Source: JAPORY01 sp965215385 (GTDB lineage Bacteria; Pseudomonadota; Alphaproteobacteria; Rhodobacterales; Rhodobacteraceae). From it: a stretch of 64,000 nt of DNA. Position 1 is the stretch's first letter, and each line of letters begins with the position of its first letter. Of the stretch, positions 35,299-45,646 are shown in pieces. Made by a program: the position numbers and the translations under genes. The DNA is taken from contig OZ244059.1 in assembly GCA_965215385.1 (NCBI GenBank), forward strand, positions 3,472,001-3,536,000, written 5' to 3'. The notes below the pieces were generated by a model, which did no database searches, was not told where the DNA came from, and saw only the letters and a program-made list of their open reading frames with translations.

Positions 35299-36138
35299 TC
35301 AAGAGAAATATCGAATCCCAAGGTTGTCAAGATACCGACAGATAGTGGACGCATCAATCGCCTCGCCAACATGAAAATCAGTAGATGATCTTGTATTGAA
35401 GCCCAATGGGTAACGCTGCGTTCGAGACTGCATTCCACATATTTTTCCATCAACATCAAATAAGGGCCCACCGCTTTGACCTCGTAAACCAGGTGAATCT
35501 AGTTCGATAAATCTTGCGCAAGATCCATCGTTCATAATTTCTTTTCGGATGCGACCTACAAGCCCACTATTCACAAATAAAGTTGGATGCATATTTAGAA
35601 CAAACTCATTATCTCTTATTTCTGTCGCGAGCAAAGCCTCCAGAAGAGGATAACCAGTACGACATAACATTTCGCCAGCTTTCACCTCAGTCTCACGGAA
35701 TATAGGAGGAGTATAGTCATCAGGAATTATTAAATTCGTAATTTTGTATGATGCAATATCCACATATTTGGAAAGATTAAACGACTCAACGTTGGCTTTT
35801 GGTTGTCCCCATGCGACAGCAGCTCCTTTTATGGTGCCTCTATTTCTTAGCATATGAACTGGACGATTTCCCTTTTTTCTTTTGATGTTACGTTTTGTTC
35901 TCGATTTTTCTAATTCGTAGGATGTAGCATTCTTCAAAATATCAAACATTCCTTCAACGACGTGTTTGCACGTCAAAACCCAGCCGTCCCGATTAATAAG
36001 TATCCCCGCACTAATTACATTCTTGATTTCGGATACTTTCTTCCCTTTTTGAGGGTAAGTTTCAAAAGCCCCAGCAATACAAATTACTTGGCTAGAAGTT
36101 TTTTCAGTTGCCTCAGAAAACATGAAAATTCTTTCCAT
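35299..36138 (-). CDS. Trypsin-like serine protease
   Basis: 279 residues of a chymotrypsin/trypsin fold without signal peptide or membrane segment. The catalytic triad is visible: His in LTCKHVVE (about 54), Asp in KYVDIASYK (about 128) and Ser in LRGQSGGPLF (about 222). Cytoplasmic location and lack of a PDZ domain set it apart from DegP-type proteases. Such stand-alone trypsin-like domains occur in bacterial conflict systems. It is AT-rich like the two genes after it and ends about 225 bases before them. Confidence 0.85.
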   Translation of the reverse strand: MERIFMFSEATEKTSSQVICIAGAFETYPQKGKKVSEIKNVISAGILINRDGWVLTCKHVVEGMFDILKNATSYELEKSRTKRNIKRKKGNRPVHMLRNRGTIKGAAVAWGQPKANVESFNLSKYVDIASYKITNLIIPDDYTPPIFRETEVKAGEMLCRTGYPLLEALLATEIRDNEFVLNMHPTLFVNSGLVGRIRKEIMNDGSCARFIELDSPGLRGQSGGPLFDVDGKICGMQSRTQRYPLGFNTRSSTDFHVGEAIDASTICRYLDNLGIRYFS

Positions 36139-37059
36139 ATTTTTGGTTTGTTTAATGAAAACTGTCGGAGTGATGCGGACATAAATTCGCTTTATTATTG
36201 AGCGATTTTTCGGAATTCGATGTGACAGGTGAACTCGCTAATAGTCACAATTTAGGAGTTCCATTACTTTCCATAGAACTTTCGTTGCTCCAGATGTGAT
36301 TCAGAGGAAACATCCATTTTGCTGAGTTGTATATTTCGGTCACTATCAAATCGCAGAAGTTAGCGAAGCAAATATATTTACCTCGCCTAAATAGCACGGT
36401 TGACAGACTAATGGAGCACAAGGCAAGAGCATTCAGATACGCGTTTATTGAAGCCCGCTTTCAACACTGAGGTGCAACAATAGGCATTTTTGCACCCGCC
36501 TTTAGTGTTCTTCTGAACTGGTGAGCAGCCGCCGGGGTTATCAAGAATGGTTCGCTGTGTTGTCAGTGGTCAACAGCGGTCGCAATCTCTAACTGGGACT
36601 TTAGATCAGTCTAAGGTCAAGCGCAAGTAAAGTGCAATCCGATCTTTGCACCGGCACCTTGGCTGATCATGTCGACGGCTCGTCGTTACGCGATTGAACA
36701 CTTTCGATAATGCGAGGGTTGAAGGCGGCGGCAGCCGCCTTTCCGTCTTGATCTGTCGGGCACCGATCGGCGCACTGCTGCTATTACGATACGAAGCAGC
36801 GGCAGATACCCCGATGCCGACTGGAACCGGGAATAGGCCAGGCTTGTTCGCGGCGGCCGGCGGACCCATACCCTTTCGACACTCCGCAGGTGCCCGCGTC
36901 CCTTCTTTCCGGCCATCAGGAACCGGGATTACCCAATTGTGCCCCGTGTTCTGACGCCAACCCGTGACGGATTGGCAGACAGAGAAACGATGTTTTTCCC
37001 AGTAGCCGATGATCAAGTCGATCATTATGCGGTCGCCATTTTGCGACGAGTATGAGCGT
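36139..37059. other. No functional gene; AT-rich left part, GC-rich right part
   Basis: 36139-36600 is AT-rich sequence with no ORF I can name, presumably upstream of the protease gene. 36606-37025 carries overlapping frames on both strands without motifs and probably belongs to the 3' end of the IS30 remnant or another decayed element. Confidence 0.4.
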
Positions 37060-37605
37060 TCAGGCCCTGGCCGCGGCCATCACCTCCTGCGGGGTGCGAT
37101 ACCCCAAGACCTGGCGTGGGCGCGTATTGAAAGCATCCGGCACGCGCTGTACCGCCGTCACCGCCCGGAAATCGGTGCCCTTCGGAAAATACCCGCGGAT
37201 CAAGCCATTCGTATGCTCGTTCAAACCGCGTTCCCAAGACGCATAGGGACGGGCAAAAAAGAACGACGCGGATAAGGTTCGAGCCCTTGTTTCATGACGG
37301 GCAAATTCCTTGCCGTTGTCGGCGGTAACGGTGTGCACCGGATACGGTGCCAGTCGGGTGCTAATGGCCTCACCAACCGCCACCGCCGTTTTGCGACTAA
37401 CCTTCTGGATTAACACGAGTTTCGACATCCGATCCACCAGCGTGATCAGCGCCCCGCGGTGCCCCTTGCCAATCACGGTATCCACCTCCCAGTCTTCAAT
37501 CCGCGACTTGGCCGCAACGCACTCGGGGCGCTCGGAGATGTCCACCCGGTTCGGAATGCAGCCGCGCCCGCGGTTGTGTGGCGGACCAACCCAGCCACCA
37601 GTCAC
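37060..37605 (-). pseudogene. IS30-family transposase, C-terminal fragment
   Basis: About 180 residues of the IS30 catalytic domain: RGCIPNRVDISERP, KSRIEDWEVDTVIG (first Asp), TADNGKEFARH (second Asp), ERGLNEHTNGLIRGYFPKG (Glu) and the C-terminal NTRPRQVLGYRTPQEV. The N-terminal HTH part is not readable; weak similarity continues upstream to about 37680 through a stop. Truncated and inactive. Confidence 0.85.
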
Positions 37606-38157
37606 GCACCCCCACCTTGAAAGCTCCCGCCTGCCAGCCCAGCAACGCCACCCAACCGTCGTTCACCACCGCAACCTGGCGTCACGCCCGACCAAAGGTC
37701 CGGTCAAAGCCAAGATCGTGATGCGTTGCGACCAACCGATCCCACAAATGTTGCTCCGTCATCCCCCAAACCGGGCGGACGGTCATATCGCGGAGCGAAA
37801 ATGGTGGCAGTTTCGAACCATCGTTTCTCATCATGCGAGACGCACAACACAACGACAATTTCGCTCCCAGTGAAAAATCATCAAACGACGATTATTGTTT
37901 CGAGCGGTAAATTGATCGCCGAACAGCGGCCAAGCGGGACGAAAATGACCGAAAACCCGCCATTATAACCCGAATCCAGCCGATGACGACGAAAATCATC
38001 CCGAAATCGCGACGACGACGTGACAAAACTTACGGCGGGATGACAACATATAGGGCGTCAGAAGGTCGCAATAAACAATATGCTCGACCTTGGCTTAGCC
38101 CTCGGTGGCGGCGGTTCCGCGGATCCATTGGTCGGAACCTGGGGTGGTGGCGACGAC

Positions 38158-39114
38158 GGTTGCTTGGGCTGAGGATTCATCGCGTTATACGGTCGCCCTT
38201 GTGACGCGGGTCATTGACTGCTGCCGGAAGTGAGCGTGGCCGCGGTCACCCGTCAGTTCGGTTTAGGTTGGAAAGCGATTGATGGCGTCAAGCCGCGTGC
38301 TGTCCGGCGCGGGTTGGCCCGCCGTACCGAGACCTGTGCGACCGCTCGGTGTGTCGATGAGACCGCGTTCAAGAAGCACCACGATTATGTGACGCTGGTG
38401 TCCGATCCGGCCACAGGTGCGGTCATGCCTGTGGCCGCGGACCGAAAAGCGGCGAGTCTTGCCGCCTGGTACGAGAGTCTTGATGCCGCCGACCTCGCCG
38501 GGATCAGGAGCGTGTCGATGGATATGTGGCCGGCGTTTATCACGGCGACGCGTCAGTTCGTTCCCGACGCCGACCAAAAGATCGCCTTTGATCGCTTTCA
38601 CATTGCCAAACACCTCGGCGCGGCGGTGGATAAGGTCCGCCGTAGTGAAAACAAGGCCTTGTGGCGGGAAGGCGATACCACTCTTAAAGGCAGCAAATAC
38701 AAATGGCTGCAGAATCCCGCCAACATGTCAAATCGTCAGCAGCAGGACTTCAAGTCACGGCGCGACAGTGCGCTCATGACCGCCCGCGCTTATGCCCTCA
38801 AGGAACTGGCACCGTCACGATGGAACTATGTCAGCCGCACGTTGGCGGAGCAAGGCTGGCAGCGATGGCTTAGCTAGGCCGTGCGATGCCGGCTGGCGCC
38901 AATGGTCACCGCCGCGAAGATGATCAAACGCCCCCTAGGGGGCATCATCAACGCCATCGTCCTCAGGATCAGCAACGGCCCGGCCGAGAGCCTCAACAGC
39001 CGCTTCAAGTCGGTCAAGATTAAGGCATGTGGCTTTCGCAACAAGACCTGTTTCATCACCGACATCTACTTCCATCTCGGCGGCCTCGACCTCTATTCAA
39101 GCACTTCGAGAATT
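38158..39114 (+). pseudogene. ISL3-family transposase, frameshifted with internal stop
   Basis: A WAEDSSRYTVAL segment in one frame (about 38164) is followed in another frame by SVAAVTRQFGLGWKAIDG, CVDETAFKKHHDYVTLVSD, VSMDMWPAFI, FDRFHIAKHLG and then TLAEQGWQRWLS-stop at 38875-38877. In-frame continuation RLAPMVTAAKMIK, NGPAESLNSRFK and YFHLGGLDLY completes the ISL3 C-terminus. The stop TAG stands where the family has Trp (TGG). Confidence 0.85.
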
Positions 39115-39117
39115 TAA

Positions 39118-40055
39118 ACGATCCCACTACAACTAGGGAAGAACCGTTTTTCTGTACTTAAGTAAATTTATTGTGGCGCACGATGTCAAGACGTTTGAAC
39201 ACGGGGCACAAACCGCAAAAAAGGTATGATATGAGATCATCGGAGAACGGACGCAGGTCGGCAATCTGCAATACTAAAAATCGCACTCACAGTGGGGGAA
39301 CTGTGACGCTTTGGCAATAGTAGGCTTGTAAGTGCGGCGATCAACGTGAGCAGTGTCGGTCCATTGTTCTTTGGTGTTGTGCCTGCCATTGCGCGTGAAA
39401 GGGAAGACAGTTCTTTCATCAATGATCCGGCTGGTCGAAACCGCACGCTTAGGTTGGCAGCGATCGTAGAGTGATGGTTGCGGAGCCGGCCGCCAGTCTA
39501 GTGCTGCCATTTTCGGATGGAATGCAAGGTGCTGAGGAGATTGCACTCGAAAAGGGGATAGTCGCATCTTATGGTTCCGCCGCGAGCGGCAGAATTGCTG
39601 CTTGATCTTGCATTCCACATCGTCGATAAGACTGAGGCAACAGCATCTGCGCTTGCAACGGTGCCATATTCGAACCCCTTTGCATAATGGGGTGAGACCA
39701 AAGGACCCGAAGGCATTAATCGATGCAAGAAAGCTTTGTTTGGAGCTGTACTAGCGGAGGGTATTACCGGTGTACAGGGGTGGTCAGCGGCAGCAGGCTG
39801 ACGATATGCCACCATCAGCGAGCAGAGCCGGGTATCCACAATATAGCCATATTGGTGGTAAACGGCCCTGTGAAACGTAATTAACTCGGATGAATGTGTT
39901 GATTAGAATCTGAGCTCAAAAAATGGCAACGCGAGGCGACTGTCCGCCTGTGGTTTTAACATTCATTGCGTTATCGCTATAGTTATATTTGAGCAAATCT
40001 GACGCTTATTTTCGCAGACGCGGAGCTACAAATTTGTTTGACAAGAGGTGAGTCA
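39118..40055. other. Intergenic, no recognisable gene
   Basis: About 940 bases. Frames of 70-115 codons exist on the minus strand (39237-39839) but show no motif; they may be a further decayed transposase. The last 150 bases before the CBS gene are AT-rich and should hold its promoter; I cannot assign boxes confidently. Confidence 0.35.
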
Positions 40056-40490
40056 ATGCAAGTTCAGCAAATTCTTAGTTCAAAGGCCGATTCGACTGTC
40101 GTGACTGTCAGGCCGGGGAGTTTGGTTTTAGATGCAGCGAAGTTGTTAGCAGAAAAAGGTATTGGAACCGTTGTTGTGTCAGAAGATGGAGTTTCCGCGA
40201 TAGGAATTCTATCTGAGCGGGATGTCGTGCGCGAGTTGGCACGCACTGGTTCTGCCTGTCTCAATGTCAAAGTCGATGACGTGATGACCAAGCAACTCGT
40301 GACGTGCGACTTGCATACCCCGGCTGAGAAGGTAATGCAGGATATGACGGGGGGACGCTTTCGCCATATGCCGGTTGTTGAGAACGGCCAAATGGTTGGA
40401 TTGATTACCTTGGGAGATGTCGTAAAGGCGCGACTGAGCGAACTTGAAATGGAGAAAGACTCGCTAGAAGGAATGATTATGGGCTTTTAG
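40056..40490 (+). CDS. Tandem CBS-domain protein
   Basis: 144 residues consisting of two CBS domains (about 8-60 and 74-130: VRPGSLVLDAAKLLAEKGIG and TPAEKVMQDMTGGRFRHMPV), a Bateman module that binds adenine nucleotides. There is no effector domain, so it probably regulates a partner. Start at ATG 40056 with AGAGGTG upstream; in-frame upstream codons are less likely. It precedes coaD by 57 bases. Confidence 0.9.
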   Translation: MQVQQILSSKADSTVVTVRPGSLVLDAAKLLAEKGIGTVVVSEDGVSAIGILSERDVVRELARTGSACLNVKVDDVMTKQLVTCDLHTPAEKVMQDMTGGRFRHMPVVENGQMVGLITLGDVVKARLSELEMEKDSLEGMIMGF

Positions 40491-40547
40491 GAATCCATCT
40501 TCCATCACGGCAATCTCATGCAACTCTCCTAGTGCAGGAATAAGACA

Positions 40548-41057
40548 GTGCTGATCGGTCTTTATCCGGGTACGTTTGATCCGATTACCCTTGGTCACTT
40601 CGATATCATTCGACGGGCGACAGCCTTAGTCGATCGGTTAGTTATTGGCGTTGCAAACAACAAGGAAAAGAACCCGCTATTTTCGCAATCCGAACGGGTT
40701 GCCATGATTACGGCGGAATGCAGTGAACTTGAGCACACGAACCGCACCAAAATCATGGTTCACCCGTTTGATAATCTCTTGATATCGTGCGCTCGGGAAG
40801 TCGAAGCAACACTAATAATCCGTGGATTACGGGCCGTGGCAGACTTTGAGTACGAATTTCAGATGGTTGGTATGAATCGAAGTCTGGACGCTTCGATCGA
40901 GACTGTCTTCCTGATGGCGGAGGCACGACATCAAGCGATTGCGTCGCGATTGGTAAAGGAAATTGCGCGACTCAATGGCGATGTTTCGAATTTTGTAACC
41001 CCGTCTGTCCATGAGCAGTTGATGAAGCGGCTGCGGGCATCTACGGCGGCAAATTGA
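40548..41057 (+). CDS. coaD: Phosphopantetheine adenylyltransferase
   Basis: 169 residues, full family length. It transfers AMP from ATP to 4'-phosphopantetheine in CoA biosynthesis. The nucleotidyltransferase motif YPGTFDPITLGH (T/HxGH) is at 5-16, RGLRAVADFEYE and the ISSS/T-like loop near the C-terminus (VKEIARLNGDVSNFVTPSV) are present. Start codon is GTG with CAGGAATAAG upstream. It is convergent with tkt. Confidence 0.95.
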   Translation: MLIGLYPGTFDPITLGHFDIIRRATALVDRLVIGVANNKEKNPLFSQSERVAMITAECSELEHTNRTKIMVHPFDNLLISCAREVEATLIIRGLRAVADFEYEFQMVGMNRSLDASIETVFLMAEARHQAIASRLVKEIARLNGDVSNFVTPSVHEQLMKRLRASTAAN

Positions 41058-41151
41058 CGCATTTTTCCGATTGGTCGGCCGTGTGCGGGACTTTCTCCGC
41101 GCCGTTGCTTTACCAATGTTGATTAAGACCAATGAGTTCGGCAATGTGCCC

Positions 41152-43170
41152 TCACGAGAGCAGCTTTTTTACCGCCGCAACAACGTTGTCCGCCGTGATT
41201 CCGAACTCCGTGAATAAAGTATCCGCGGGTGCGGAGGCACCAAATGCCGACATACCGATGAAGGCCGAGCACCCATCAGAGTTGGTGGGGTCGTTTAGCC
41301 ACTGATCCCAACCCAATCGAACCCCCGCTTCTATTCCCACTCGGACCGGACCGCTCGGCAAGACAGTGTTGCGATAGGCTGCGTCTTGTTCAACAAATAA
41401 TTCCCAACACGGCATAGAGACCACCCGCGTGGGAATATCTTGAGCACCCAAGATTTCTTGGGCCGAGAGCGCAACTGCGACCTCAGAACCAGTTGCGAGC
41501 AATATTGCCTTCAGTTCAGCGGTAGCATCGCGAAGAACATAGGCCCCCCTTTGAGATTGATTGTCGGGGTTGTAAGACGTACGGACTGGCAGGGTGGCTT
41601 GTCGAGTCAACGCCAGAATCGACGGGCGCGATGCGGACGATAAGGCAAGTTCCCAAGCTTCAAGTGTCTCTAAGGCGTCGGCAGGACGAAAAACCATTAG
41701 GTTTGGCGTGGCGCGAAGCATTGCCAAATGCTCAACGGGCTGATGCGTTGGGCCATCTTCACCGAGCCCGATAGAATCGTGGGTCAGAACGAAGATTGTT
41801 GGTGTCTGCATCAAGGCCGCCAAACGAATGGCGGGTCGTGCATAATCAGAAAAACACAAAAAGGTCCCGCCATAAGGCTTGAGGCCGCCGTGAAGTATCA
41901 TGCCGTTCATGATTGCGGCCATGGCATGTTCTCGAATACCATAATACAAATAGCGGCCGCTTCGGTTGCCAGGTGAAAAGACGCTAAGGTCCGATGTCTT
42001 GGTATTATTCGAGGCGGTTAAATCGGCAGAACCACCAAAAGTCTCTGGCATAATTGGATTAATTGCCGACAGAACCCGCTCGGAGCTACTGCGGGTGGCG
42101 GCCGCCGCGGGATTTGATGCCATCGTAGACTTGAGGTTTTGGAGTGTTACGGCAAATTTACTCGGGAGGGTGCCGACGAGGATCCGTTCGAATTCATCTT
42201 GTTGCTCTGGCGTGTGAGACGCGAGGCGATTGCACCAAGCTTGGTATTCATTCGCGCTGCGGTGGCCAATTTTCTCCCACTGCGCTTTTATTTCCGTGGG
42301 AATCTCGAACGGTGCGGCCGTCCAGCCATAGGCAGCCTTTGCATCGTTCAGTTGCTGTTGGTCGGTGAGCGCTCCGTGACCAGTCGCGGTATCTTGGGCG
42401 GCATGCCCGATCGCAATATGGGTGCGACAGGCGATCAAGGAAGGCTGTTTGGTGTCTCTCGCCGCGGCAATCGCTTGCGAGATTTCCTCTGGATTATGAC
42501 CATCAATCGTTTGGACATGCCATTGCGATGCCTTAAAGCGCTCAAGCTGATCGGTTTTGTCCGATAGCGAGACGGTGCCGTCAATCGTAATTTTATTATC
42601 GTCCCACAGCACGATCAATCTGGCCAATTCTTGATGTCCGGCCAGCGCAATAGCTTCTTGACTGACCCCCTCCATCAGGCATCCGTCGCCCGCAATCACA
42701 TAGGTCCAGTGATCAACAAGCTCGCTGCCCCAATCTGAACGAAGTTTTTCTTCGGCAATCGCAAATCCAACCCCATTCGCTAACCCCTGACCCAGTGGGC
42801 CGGTCGTTGTCTCAATTCCAGGTGACAAAGTGCATTCGGGATGCCCTGCCGTTCGGGCACCTAATTGGCGAAAGTTCTTAATTTCCTGCAGTGTAATGTG
42901 CGGCGATCCTGTTAGATACAAAAGAGCATAAAGTAGCATTGAGCCGTGACCCGATGAGAGAATGAATCGGTCACGGTCCGGCCAGAGAGGCTCAGTGGCA
43001 TAAAACTTGAGGTACTTTTCGAATAAAACAGTCGCGACGTCAGCCATACCCATGGGCATCCCCGAGTGGCCTGACTTGGCGGTCGCGATGGCGTCAAGTG
43101 TGAGCGCACGAATAGCCGACGCCCGATACCAGTGGTCGGGGTGGGTGCAACGAAGAATATCTAGATTCAA
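41152..43170 (-). CDS. tkt: Transketolase
   Basis: 672 residues. Thiamine-diphosphate enzyme of the pentose phosphate pathway and Calvin-type rearrangements. Seen: SGHSGMPMGMADVATVLF (the usual SGHPG has Ser for Pro), the TPP motif GDGCLMEG...WDDNKI, HDSIGLGEDGPTHQPVEHL and the C-terminal domain. The frame opens with TTG (43170), preceded by TTGGAA; this is the only start that keeps the N-terminal helix. In Alphaproteobacteria it usually precedes gap; here a 1-kb gap separates it from the zapA pair on the other strand. Confidence 0.94.
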   Translation of the reverse strand: MNLDILRCTHPDHWYRASAIRALTLDAIATAKSGHSGMPMGMADVATVLFEKYLKFYATEPLWPDRDRFILSSGHGSMLLYALLYLTGSPHITLQEIKNFRQLGARTAGHPECTLSPGIETTTGPLGQGLANGVGFAIAEEKLRSDWGSELVDHWTYVIAGDGCLMEGVSQEAIALAGHQELARLIVLWDDNKITIDGTVSLSDKTDQLERFKASQWHVQTIDGHNPEEISQAIAAARDTKQPSLIACRTHIAIGHAAQDTATGHGALTDQQQLNDAKAAYGWTAAPFEIPTEIKAQWEKIGHRSANEYQAWCNRLASHTPEQQDEFERILVGTLPSKFAVTLQNLKSTMASNPAAAATRSSSERVLSAINPIMPETFGGSADLTASNNTKTSDLSVFSPGNRSGRYLYYGIREHAMAAIMNGMILHGGLKPYGGTFLCFSDYARPAIRLAALMQTPTIFVLTHDSIGLGEDGPTHQPVEHLAMLRATPNLMVFRPADALETLEAWELALSSASRPSILALTRQATLPVRTSYNPDNQSQRGAYVLRDATAELKAILLATGSEVAVALSAQEILGAQDIPTRVVSMPCWELFVEQDAAYRNTVLPSGPVRVGIEAGVRLGWDQWLNDPTNSDGCSAFIGMSAFGASAPADTLFTEFGITADNVVAAVKKLLS

Positions 43171-44231
43171 AATTCTATTTCCAAGTTTTGTAATTCACAG
43201 CCAATGACCGTCGATCAAGCGAGGGCCAACAAGTTCCAAAATCGAAGAACCAGTTGTGAGCAGATGATCGCAAGCAATGACTGCCTAGAAACAAAAATAG
43301 CGGTTATTCAACCAGTGCGATCACCATTCAGTACGGTCTTTAGAAACGAATGGCCGAATGCGGCAATGGCGATTATGGCTTGTGAGGCGGCCAAATTTGC
43401 TCAAATGTATGAAACCAATATTCATCGCATATCGGGTAAATCTCTCTATCTGACGTGCTAAAATCTCGACGCTGCTAGAAATCGGGATTTATGGTTCAGT
43501 GTAAGAACATGTCAAGAGATAGAAAGAGAGACGACCTGCCGATGTTCGTGCTTTGCAAGCACCCCATTCGAATTGATTACCATGATGACGGATTGAAGTC
43601 ACGCAAGCATCCAAAGAGATTGCAGTTATCCGGCTGGAGGAATAAGAATTCTGCTGCTAGGGTAAATCGCGCCTAAGAATTTGGGCGTCAGGTGAGAAGA
43701 GCGCGTGATGGGATCAGTTGATGCGCTAGATGTCTATGAAAACCAAGAATTGAATGCCGTGAGCGGATATAGGAAAAAATAATCCGCCGAATCGCCGATC
43801 ATCAGCTATAAGTAGGCCGTCTATTTGCTTCTGCGCAAAATTTCTTCAGGCGACAAGAGGCCGTTCTTGTGTCGAACAGCAAACGCCTCTAACTTGTCCA
43901 AAACTTGTAGAACGGGTCATCTGTTGTGATCGACAATCGCAGTTTAGCACCAAGATTATTGATGGCGTTGCTATGGGGTTCTCAGGCTCGCGATATGGAT
44001 TGAATGCCTTCTGGTTAGCGTTTACGAAGCGGATGGCCTTGCAGTCGTCAAACAATCAATGCGGTGCATAATGATGTTGTTGTTGCTGAATTCCGGATCT
44101 TTGAGGTTGTGACAGTTGCGGTTTTGCTCAAGAAGAGTGGTGGCACTGCTCTCGTTGATCGCCGAACACGCTGTTTGCAAGGCAGTTGACATAAGCCAAA
44201 TTCGATAGTGCTTGCAAGACAGGGTCAAAAA
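43171..44231. other. Intergenic between divergent tkt and DUF4164/zapA genes
   Basis: About 1.06 kb. Short frames (for example 43204-43461 and 43491-43676, plus) have no recognisable motif and poor coding appearance. No tRNA-like or repeat structure is seen. It must contain the promoters of both flanking genes. Confidence 0.4.
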
Positions 44232-44720
44232 ATGGCGATGGAAAATACGGAAGAGCTCTTGAACCGAATTATTTCCGCGCTGGATCGGGTTCAGTCGCAA
44301 GTGGAGTCGGGAGTAGTATCCCAACGAACAAACGATCTTGACGTAATTTCACAACTGCAGGCTGAATTGGCGGCAGATAAAAAATTGAACGCCGAACTTA
44401 AAGCAACAGTGGCACAGTTACAAAAGTCTCCTGGCATAAAAGACACCCTTAGCGACACCAATGCTGAGCAGTTGAGTGTTGTTGAAGTCAATGCAGAGAT
44501 CCAGAGATTGCGGCAATCGAATTTGCAGTTGCAGGAAATTGCGGCAAAGTTGCGCGAAGCTAATCAGGAGTTGGCTGGAAATTCGGAGTTGATAAACGCA
44601 TCGTTGTCGGCAGAATTGGAAGCACTACGATCAGAGCGAGCAGCAGATGCTGCGCAACTAACGATAATCATTAATCAGCTTTGGCCACTATTGGCGGGCA
44701 ATGAAGGTGACGCAGAATAG
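44232..44720 (+). CDS. Coiled-coil protein (DUF4164-like)
   Basis: 162 residues that are almost entirely heptad-rich helix (LQAELAADKKLNAELKATVAQLQ, AEIQRLRQSNLQLQEIAAKL; given in parts under 24 residues as LQAELAADKKLNAEL and AEIQRLRQSNLQLQEI). It sits 8 bases before zapA, the standard alphaproteobacterial arrangement, and probably works with ZapA at the division site. Start at ATG 44232; 44238 is an equal alternative. Confidence 0.82.
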   Translation: MAMENTEELLNRIISALDRVQSQVESGVVSQRTNDLDVISQLQAELAADKKLNAELKATVAQLQKSPGIKDTLSDTNAEQLSVVEVNAEIQRLRQSNLQLQEIAAKLREANQELAGNSELINASLSAELEALRSERAADAAQLTIIINQLWPLLAGNEGDAE

Positions 44721-44728
44721 GAATTATT

Positions 44729-45139
44729 ATGCCGCAGGTGACGATTAACGTTGGTGGTCGCGATTTCAAAATCAATTGTGGCGAAGGCGAGGAGGAGGGC
44801 CTTCAGACAGCTGCAAAACGATTAGATAGCGAAATCAAACTGTTATCAGATGGCAATACCAACCCTTTGGGCAGCAGTGTGGTATTGATGGCGGGACTCG
44901 TTTTAGCAGATCGTCTGCAACAGGAAGAAAAAGCCCGTGAGGTTGAGCGGTCGACCCGCACCGAGCGCGAATTAGAAATTAAGCGCCTCAAAGCGGCAGC
45001 CGCGCACAAACCCGCCGCCAAAGAACGAGTGCTGCTTTTAGAAAACTTTAATGAGACATTGGCCGAGATTGCAGCGCGCACCGAATCGCTCGCGGCGTCT
45101 ATAGAAAAGACAACATCTAGCACCGGTTCTGAGAATTGA
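44729..45139 (+). CDS. zapA: Cell division protein ZapA
   Basis: 136 residues. The N-terminal ZapA domain starts PQVTINVGGRDFKINC, followed by AAKRLDSEIKLL and the ALVLADRL-like helix (MAGLVLADRLQQ), then a coiled coil with charged tail. ZapA binds and bundles FtsZ filaments. Coupled to the coiled-coil gene upstream. In many relatives the 6S RNA gene follows; I could not confirm it here. Confidence 0.92.
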   Translation: MPQVTINVGGRDFKINCGEGEEEGLQTAAKRLDSEIKLLSDGNTNPLGSSVVLMAGLVLADRLQQEEKAREVERSTRTERELEIKRLKAAAAHKPAAKERVLLLENFNETLAEIAARTESLAASIEKTTSSTGSEN

Positions 45140-45646
45140 AATGAGTTCTTGGTAAAGGTGCTGGGCAGACAAGAAAAAATGTCCTTGATGTTGGGCTGCA
45201 AAATTTACCTTGCAAGACAAGGCGAAGTTCCGCGCCGCGCGAAATGTGCGGAAATTGATCAAGTTAACCAAAAGAAATGACGAGCCCGCAGCCATACCGA
45301 TACGACGCTCCACTTGGCAGAACTAAGTTGCGGATGCGAGGCCCGATCAAGAGCGTTGCCGAACCCCACTCTGGTCAATTATTGGTGCGGCTCTATACTT
45401 TTTCTCATTACGAGGATTGCAGATAGTGTGCGGGTGTGCGGGTTTGGACGGTTTACGTGGCACCGTCGTTTCGCGGTTCGACGATAATGACAGTAACCGT
45501 AGACAGGGTCGGGGTCGTCGTATGACAATGCGGTTTTGCTCGCATAAGGTTGACTCGCGTTGGCAACTGTTGACGGCGGTGCCAATGCCGACGCTGATGT
45601 GACGCTTGGAGCTGAGATTAACAAGATCGCGCGTAGATCAAAGAGT
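45140..45646. other. Intergenic with a GC-rich hairpin
   Basis: About 500 bases between zapA and the P450. A stem TTCCGC/GCGGAA (extendable by G-T and C-G pairs) lies at about 45223-45248. It could be a terminator for zapA or part of a structured RNA; the rest shows nothing recognisable. Confidence 0.35.

Noticed and set aside
45140..45400. 6S RNA (ssrS) gene downstream of zapA
   Set aside because: Position fits, and a GC-rich hairpin exists, but I could not recognise the conserved long stem with central bubble. A covariance search would be needed.
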